Shown here in pieces: positions 50,048-54,442 of a DNA stretch of 54,442 nt. The translations under genes and the position numbers were made by a program. Position 1 is the first letter of the stretch. Every line of letters starts with the position of its first letter. The notes under the pieces are model-generated. The model saw only the letters and a program-made list of their open reading frames with translations. It was not told the origin of the DNA and did not search any database. This stretch comes from GCA-2737665 sp044344795 (GTDB taxonomy: Bacteria; Bacteroidota; Bacteroidia; Palsa-965): positions 1 through 54,442 of the forward strand of contig JBIJCF010000018.1 in NCBI GenBank assembly GCA_044344795.1. Direction: 5' to 3'.

Positions 50048-52525
50048 ATGAAGTATAGAATTATTGCTGCTTTGCTTTTGATCGCATCATTTGTGCGTGC
50101 GCAAAATTCCGGCAGCGATACCACAGTAGTCAATTATCGTGCACCGCGTGAATACAAGCTTGTTGACGTGTACGTGAAAGGCGCTGTTACCGTGGATCCT
50201 CGTGTTATCGTCTTAATTTCCGGGTTACCTATTCAGGATAAAATCACTATTCCCGGAGAAAAAACTGCGGAAGCCATTGATAATATTTGGAAAGAAGGCT
50301 TGTTTGAGGATGTGAGTATTACCGTAAATAAAACAGATGGTAATTACATCTGGTTGGACATTAATATTGTGGAGAAGCCGCGTATTGCAGGTTTCGACTT
50401 CTTTGGGGTGAAGAAGAGTGACAAAGAAGATTTGCGTGAGAAGTTGCAGATCAATCGCGGGATGGTATTAACCGATTACAGAAAGAATTACATCGTTGAA
50501 ACGGTAACGCAACATTTTGTTGACGATGGTTTTTTAAATTGTAAAACAACGTTAGTCTTAAAGCCGGATACCGCAAATAAAAATTTGGTGTATCTGGATA
50601 TCATGATTGATAAAGGGAAAAAAGTTCGTATCGAGGATATTGTCATTCATGGTAACAAGGAGTTTAGCGCAGGCAAGATTCGCCGCTCCATGAAAGAGAC
50701 CAAACGCTTTCGCTGGTACAACTTATTGAAATCATCCAAGTATTTGGAAGAGAATTATGAAGGCGATAAACAAGCCGTTGTTGCACGCTATTTGGGCAAA
50801 GGATATCGCGATGCATCAATTAGTAAAGATTCTGTTTATAGAGTTTCACCAAACAGAATGAAAATTGAATTGTGGTTGAACGAAGGCAACAAGTATTATG
50901 TGCGGAATGTAACGTGGGTGGGTAATACCAAATACTCTTCGGAAGATTTATCGAAGCGTTTGGGAATTCAAAAGGGTGATGTGTACAATCAGCAATTGAT
51001 GGAATCGCGTTTGTACATGAGCGAGCAAGGAAATGACATCAGTTCCTTATATATGGACGATGGGTATTTATTCTTCCAGATTAGTCCTGTAGAGGTAAAC
51101 GTTGATGGAGATTCTATCGATTTCGAAATGCGTATTTACGAAGGTCGTCAGGCTACTATTCGTAATGTGACTGTAATTGGTAATACGAAGACGAATGATA
51201 ATGTTATCATGCGCGAAATTCGTACGCGTCCCGGACAATTGTTCCGTCGTGCTGATGTAATTCGTTCACAGCGCGAGTTGGCATCGTTGGGTTATTTCGA
51301 TCCGGAAAAAATTCAAATCAACCCTAAGCCGGATCCTTATACAGGAACTGTTGATATTGAATATGTGGTGGAAGAACGTCCGAACGATCAGGTGGAATTA
51401 TCCGGCGGATGGGGTGCAGGACGAATTGTGGGAACTTTAGGCGTTTCCTTCAATAACTTCTCTACACGAAATATTTTGAATCGCTCCACTTGGCGCCCAT
51501 TGCCTTCGGGTGATGGACAGCGTTTGAGTATTCGTGCGCAGTCGAACGGTTTATTCTTCCAGTCGTACAACGCTTCATTTACGGAGCCTTGGTTGGGAGG
51601 AAAGAAACCGAATTCATTAACGGTTACGTTTTTCCATTCTGTGCAATCCAATGGATTCCGCGCCAATGACGCGAATCGTCAGGATGTGAAAATTAGTGGT
51701 GCAACGGTAGGTTTTGGTAAACGATTAAAACGTCCGGATGACTTCTTCAATGTGTTTATCGAATTGAATTATCAGTACTACCAATTGAATAATTTCTTCT
51801 CGGTATTTGCCTTCTCTAAAGGTTATGCGAACAACATCAATTTGCGATTAACCTTGTTCCGCAATTCAACCGATCAGATGATTTATCCGCGTCAAGGTTC
51901 GGATATCAAAATCATTGGACAGTTTACGCCGCCTTATTCGTTATTCAATTCTCGCGATTATTCGGTATTGTCGGATCAGGAGAAGTTTAAGTACGTGGAA
52001 TATTTCAAATGGAAATTTACTTCTTCATGGTTTACTCGCTTAGCCGGAGATTTGGTGTTGAATACGCGAATTGGATTTGGATATCTGGGCATGTATAATC
52101 GTGCGGTTGGTATTGCTCCTTTCGAACGTTTTTATTTAGGCGGTTCCGGTTTAACAGGTTTCGCACTTGATGGTCGTGAAATCATTGCGTTACGCGGTTA
52201 TGACGATCAGTCATTATCTCCTCGTACAGGTGCTCCGATTATTGCAAAATATACTTGGGAATTACGTTATCCGGTTTCCTTGAATCCTTCTGCAACTGTA
52301 TTCGGATTGGCCTACGTAGAAGCAGGAAATACGTGGCAGAACTTTAAATCGTTCAACCCGTTTGATGTGTATCGTTCGGCCGGTGTTGGTGTTCGTGTAT
52401 TCTTACCAATGTTCGGCTTGTTAGGATTGGATTGGGGCTATCGTTTCGACGACGTGCGCACTGCGCCTGGAATGCAGCGTTCTCAGATACATTTCAGTAT
52501 TGGCATGAACCTTGGAGAATTATAA
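50048..52525 (+). CDS. bamA: Outer-membrane protein assembly factor BamA
   Basis: Central insertase of the BAM complex. The 825 aa product has a signal peptide to residue 19 (FVRAQ), five POTRA domains (about 35-420, e.g. YKLVDVYVKGAVTVDPRVIV, ISGLPIQDKI, KARIEDIVIHGNKEFSAGKI, YVRNVTWVGNTKYSSEDL, IRNVTVIGNTKTNDNVIM), and a 16-strand barrel. The conserved loop-6 motif is in IIALRGYDDQSLSPRTG, and the protein ends in a C-terminal strand IHFSIGMNLGEL. Length is typical. In the porG-uppS-bamA-ompH-ompH cluster. Confidence 0.96.
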   Translation: MKYRIIAALLLIASFVRAQNSGSDTTVVNYRAPREYKLVDVYVKGAVTVDPRVIVLISGLPIQDKITIPGEKTAEAIDNIWKEGLFEDVSITVNKTDGNYIWLDINIVEKPRIAGFDFFGVKKSDKEDLREKLQINRGMVLTDYRKNYIVETVTQHFVDDGFLNCKTTLVLKPDTANKNLVYLDIMIDKGKKVRIEDIVIHGNKEFSAGKIRRSMKETKRFRWYNLLKSSKYLEENYEGDKQAVVARYLGKGYRDASISKDSVYRVSPNRMKIELWLNEGNKYYVRNVTWVGNTKYSSEDLSKRLGIQKGDVYNQQLMESRLYMSEQGNDISSLYMDDGYLFFQISPVEVNVDGDSIDFEMRIYEGRQATIRNVTVIGNTKTNDNVIMREIRTRPGQLFRRADVIRSQRELASLGYFDPEKIQINPKPDPYTGTVDIEYVVEERPNDQVELSGGWGAGRIVGTLGVSFNNFSTRNILNRSTWRPLPSGDGQRLSIRAQSNGLFFQSYNASFTEPWLGGKKPNSLTVTFFHSVQSNGFRANDANRQDVKISGATVGFGKRLKRPDDFFNVFIELNYQYYQLNNFFSVFAFSKGYANNINLRLTLFRNSTDQMIYPRQGSDIKIIGQFTPPYSLFNSRDYSVLSDQEKFKYVEYFKWKFTSSWFTRLAGDLVLNTRIGFGYLGMYNRAVGIAPFERFYLGGSGLTGFALDGREIIALRGYDDQSLSPRTGAPIIAKYTWELRYPVSLNPSATVFGLAYVEAGNTWQNFKSFNPFDVYRSAGVGVRVFLPMFGLLGLDWGYRFDDVRTAPGMQRSQIHFSIGMNLGEL

Positions 52526-52583
52526 AACAACTATTATTTTGTACATTAGCCGTCCTTGAAATAGGCGTAAAACCCGTTAGATT

Positions 52584-53111
52584 ATGAAAAAGTATTTTGT
52601 TGTTCTGCTTGTTGCCCTTGTCGGCATGATTGGTACTGCAAGTGCTCAGAAGTTTTGTTACGTTGATACTGATTACATTTTAGCGCAGAGCGCCGAATAT
52701 CAGCAGGCCCAAGATGAATTGAATAAATTGTCAATTCAGTGGCAGAAGGAAGTAGAGGCGAAGTATGCTGAAATCGATCGTATGTATAAAAACTTTCAGC
52801 AGGAGAAAATTTTGATGACCGAAGAAATGCGCATCAAGCGTGAAGCGGAAATTGTGCAGAAGGAAAAAGAAGCTAAGGAATATCAGAAGTCGAAGTTTGG
52901 TGTGGATGGTGAATTGTTCAAGAAACGTCAGGAGTTGGTAAAGCCTATTCAGGATAAAGTTTACAACGCCGTGAAAGAAATGGCAGAAAAAGGTGGTTAT
53001 GCCATCGTATTCGACAAAGCAAGTGATATGACAATGTTGTACACCAATCCGAAATACGACAAGAGCGATGAGGTCTTGGAAATTTTGGGATGGAAAAAAG
53101 GAAAGAAGTAA
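52584..53111 (+). CDS. OmpH/Skp-family periplasmic chaperone (first copy)
   Basis: Periplasmic chaperone that keeps unfolded outer-membrane proteins soluble on the way to BamA. The 175 aa product has a signal peptide ending TASAQ, the family N-terminal strand KFCYVDTDYILAQSAEYQQAQDELNKL, a long charged coiled-coil (about 45-125, rich in Lys and Glu), and a closing KGGYAIVFDKASDMTMLYTNPKYDKSDEV. It forms trimeric tentacled particles in the family. The next gene is a second, more divergent copy. Confidence 0.93.
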   Translation: MKKYFVVLLVALVGMIGTASAQKFCYVDTDYILAQSAEYQQAQDELNKLSIQWQKEVEAKYAEIDRMYKNFQQEKILMTEEMRIKREAEIVQKEKEAKEYQKSKFGVDGELFKKRQELVKPIQDKVYNAVKEMAEKGGYAIVFDKASDMTMLYTNPKYDKSDEVLEILGWKKGKK

Positions 53112-53165
53112 TTCTTTGTTCAATTAATTAAACGAAATAAGTAAAATCAATCTCTTAATATTCTC

Positions 53166-53720
53166 ATGAAAAATGCCCTGAAGATTGTCGCAGTTGCTCT
53201 GATGTTGTTCGTTGCTCCGACTATCGGTAAATCCCAAAAAATGGCTCACTTCAGCCTCGATTCATTGTTGGAAATTATGCCTGAATTTAAGGCGGCTAGC
53301 GATTCAGCTCAGTTATATTACAAAATGCTGGAGAACCAAATGGTAGTGATGCAAATGGAGTTAGAACGCAAACTGAGTGAATACGATTCATTAAACAAAA
53401 TGTGGAGTCCGCTAATTAAGCAGTTGAAGGAAAAGGAAATCACCGACTTGCAGAATAACATTCAGGCATTCCAAATGAGTGCACAGCAAGACTTCAACAA
53501 CAAGCGAGTTCAATTGGTGGAACCTTTGTATAACAAAATCAACAAGGCTGCTGCTGACGTAGCAAAGGAAAAAGGTTACAAATATGTAATCGATAGCAGT
53601 AAGTCTGCAGGTGTTATGATTTATGCAGATCCTGCCGATGATATTTTGGATGCGGTGCGCATCAAACTGGGAATTCCGAAACCGGCACCGAAACCGGCAA
53701 CACCTGCTCCCGGAAAATAA
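53166..53720 (+). CDS. OmpH/Skp-family periplasmic chaperone (second copy)
   Basis: A 184 aa paralogue of the preceding gene. Signal peptide to about residue 23 (TIGKSQ), then MAHFSLDSLLEIMPEFKAASDSAQLYYKML, a coiled-coil of about 80 residues (MQMELERKLSEYDSLNKMWS...), AAADVAKEKGYKYVIDSSKSAGVMIYADPADDILDAVRIKLG, and a Pro/Ala/Lys tail (PKPAPKPATPAPGK) absent from the first copy. Tandem ompH copies after bamA are common in Bacteroidota. It ends at a perfect terminator. Confidence 0.92.
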   Translation: MKNALKIVAVALMLFVAPTIGKSQKMAHFSLDSLLEIMPEFKAASDSAQLYYKMLENQMVVMQMELERKLSEYDSLNKMWSPLIKQLKEKEITDLQNNIQAFQMSAQQDFNNKRVQLVEPLYNKINKAAADVAKEKGYKYVIDSSKSAGVMIYADPADDILDAVRIKLGIPKPAPKPATPAPGK

Positions 53721-53725
53721 CAGTT

Positions 53726-53757
53726 AAAGGTCACGTCATGTGACCTTTTTCTTTTTT
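53726..53757 (+). terminator. Rho-independent terminator of the ompH operon
   Basis: Perfect 9-bp stem AAAGGTCAC (53726-53734) with GTGACCTTT (53740-53748), 5-nt loop GTCAT, followed by TT-C-TTTTTT. It separates ompH2 from murI. Confidence 0.9.
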
Positions 53758-53767
53758 GATATCCTTG

Positions 53768-53775
53768 TATCTTTA
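53768..53775 (+). promoter_or_regulatory. -7-like box of murI
   Basis: TATCTTTA, 3 nt before the murI ATG, directly after the ompH terminator. No -33 TTG at the usual distance (nearest is 9 nt away). Confidence 0.35.
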
Positions 53776-53778
53776 ATC

Positions 53779-54442
53779 ATGTCTTTGGATTCAGCGATAG
53801 GTGTTTTCGATTCCGGCATTGGCGGCGTTACAGTGGCCAATGCTATCAGAATGGAGTTGCCTCGTTGTAATATGATTTACGTTGCTGATTCGGCGCATCT
53901 TCCGTACGGCGATAAATCATTGGAGGAGATTAAACAATACAGTGAAGGTATTGTCTCATTTTTGATTGAACAGGGTTGCAAAATCGTTGTTATTGCATGT
54001 AACACGGCATCAGCAGCAGCATTGAAATATTTGCGTGAGCGCTTTCCCAATATTCGTTTTATCGGAATGGAACCTGCAGTTAAACCTGCAGCGGAACAAA
54101 CTAAATCCGGAGTAGTTGGCGTTATCGCGACAACAGCAACGTTTCAGGGAGAATTATTCGCCAGTGTAGTAGAACGTTTTGCTTCAGGAGTGGAAGTTAT
54201 GCGACAACCTTGTCCTGGCTTGGTGCAACAAATTGAAGCCGGCCAGCAAAATGCGCCAAAAACCGAAGAGATGTTACGCCAATGGGTGATGCCCATGAAA
54301 GAAAAAGGAATTGATGCACTAGTGTTGGGCTGCACGCATTATCCTTTTGTAAAGCCTCTTCTCGAAAAAATATTGGGAACTGATGTCCGCATTTTCGACC
54401 CTGCTCCGGCTATTGCGCGTCAGGTGAGTCGTGTTGCTCAAG
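53779..54442 (+). CDS. murI: Glutamate racemase, cut by the window edge
   Basis: Supplies D-glutamate for peptidoglycan by cofactor-independent racemisation. Only the first 221 codons are inside the window and the frame is open at the right edge. The catalytic first cysteine C74 is in CNTASAA, the second C185 in GCTHYPF, with D11/S12 in FDSGIGG; YVADSAHLPYGDKS and LVQQIEAGQ are also typical. The missing part should be about 40-50 residues by comparison with the usual length of about 265. It starts 3 nt behind a -7-like box, after the ompH terminator, so it is a separate unit. Confidence 0.95.
   Translation, partial: MSLDSAIGVFDSGIGGVTVANAIRMELPRCNMIYVADSAHLPYGDKSLEEIKQYSEGIVSFLIEQGCKIVVIACNTASAAALKYLRERFPNIRFIGMEPAVKPAAEQTKSGVVGVIATTATFQGELFASVVERFASGVEVMRQPCPGLVQQIEAGQQNAPKTEEMLRQWVMPMKEKGIDALVLGCTHYPFVKPLLEKILGTDVRIFDPAPAIARQVSRVAQ

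Noticed and set aside
52731..53123. Minus-strand 130-codon frame rich in Phe and Leu
   Set aside because: Antisense of the Lys/Glu-rich coiled coil of ompH, which yields such composition on the other strand.
1..54442. CRISPR array, prophage, insertion sequence, integron
   Set aside because: No array of regular repeats, no transposase, integrase, phage structural or toxin-antitoxin gene was seen.

Overview
This 54.4 kb window is a gene-dense stretch of a Bacteroidota chromosome, most like the Flavobacteriales. The evidence is lineage-specific. There are two proteins with type A and two with type B (gliding-motility-associated) type IX secretion (T9SS) C-terminal domains, and a PorG/DUF6089 gene beside uppS-bamA-ompH-ompH. 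An HU-CCDC81/SPOR protein, a LytS/LytTR pair and a cyclophilin are present. Promoters resemble the Bacteroidota -33/-7 type (TTG, then TAnnTTTG), and Shine-Dalgarno sequences are almost absent. I found no rRNA, tRNA, CRISPR, transposon, phage or plasmid signature; it reads as ordinary core chromosome.

Layout. Positions 1-5351: asparaginase and TatD (minus strand), then a lipoprotein, a GT9 glycosyltransferase and a large T9SS cargo protein. 5352-8755: a SpoIIE-type phosphatase and the rbfA-methyltransferase-FtsX-like operon (minus), facing hemJ and a lone receiver protein (8828-9836). 9837-11848: an HU/SPOR membrane protein and KdsB (minus). 12135-15500: an unknown small protein, an MFS exporter and a TatD-like/TcdA pair (plus). 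15553-20301: odhA-odhB and a thioredoxin-like ferredoxin with a small partner gene (minus). 20344-25293: an SDR epimerase (plus) facing an operon of two large T9SS type B proteins (minus). 25457-30616: an M20 dipeptidase, an LEA2 lipoprotein, a DUF255 protein and a secreted YD-like protein (plus). 30613-36436: tolC-hlyD-tsaB-TonB receptor (minus). 36520-43536: AcpH-like protein and a small membrane ORF (plus), a type A T9SS protein, a CPBP protease-M61 protease-LytS-LytTR operon, and a cyclophilin (minus). 43554-45051: hydrolase and pdxJ (minus). 45227-54442: CBS protein, small Omp85 protein, nadK, porG, uppS, bamA, two ompH/skp genes and murI, which is cut by the right edge (plus).

The genes join in several ways. 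Envelope construction dominates: KdsB and GT9 for LPS, UppS and MurI for peptidoglycan, BamA, OmpH and an Omp85 protein for outer-membrane protein folding, and PorG for the T9SS that would export the four CTD-bearing proteins. TsaB and TcdA are two steps of tRNA t6A/ct6A formation. OdhA/OdhB form part of the TCA cycle.

The most notable non-coding observations are a perfect 18-bp palindrome filling the spacer of a well-matched -33/-7 promoter of the T9SS type B operon, and many genes whose -7-like box lies only 3-6 nt before the start codon, which predicts leaderless or nearly leaderless mRNAs. These boxes also decide several start codons. I saw no clearly new defence or mobile system. The best candidates for undescribed biology are the CPBP/M61/LytS/LytTR operon, the HU-CCDC81/SPOR protein and the TatD-like/TcdA pair.
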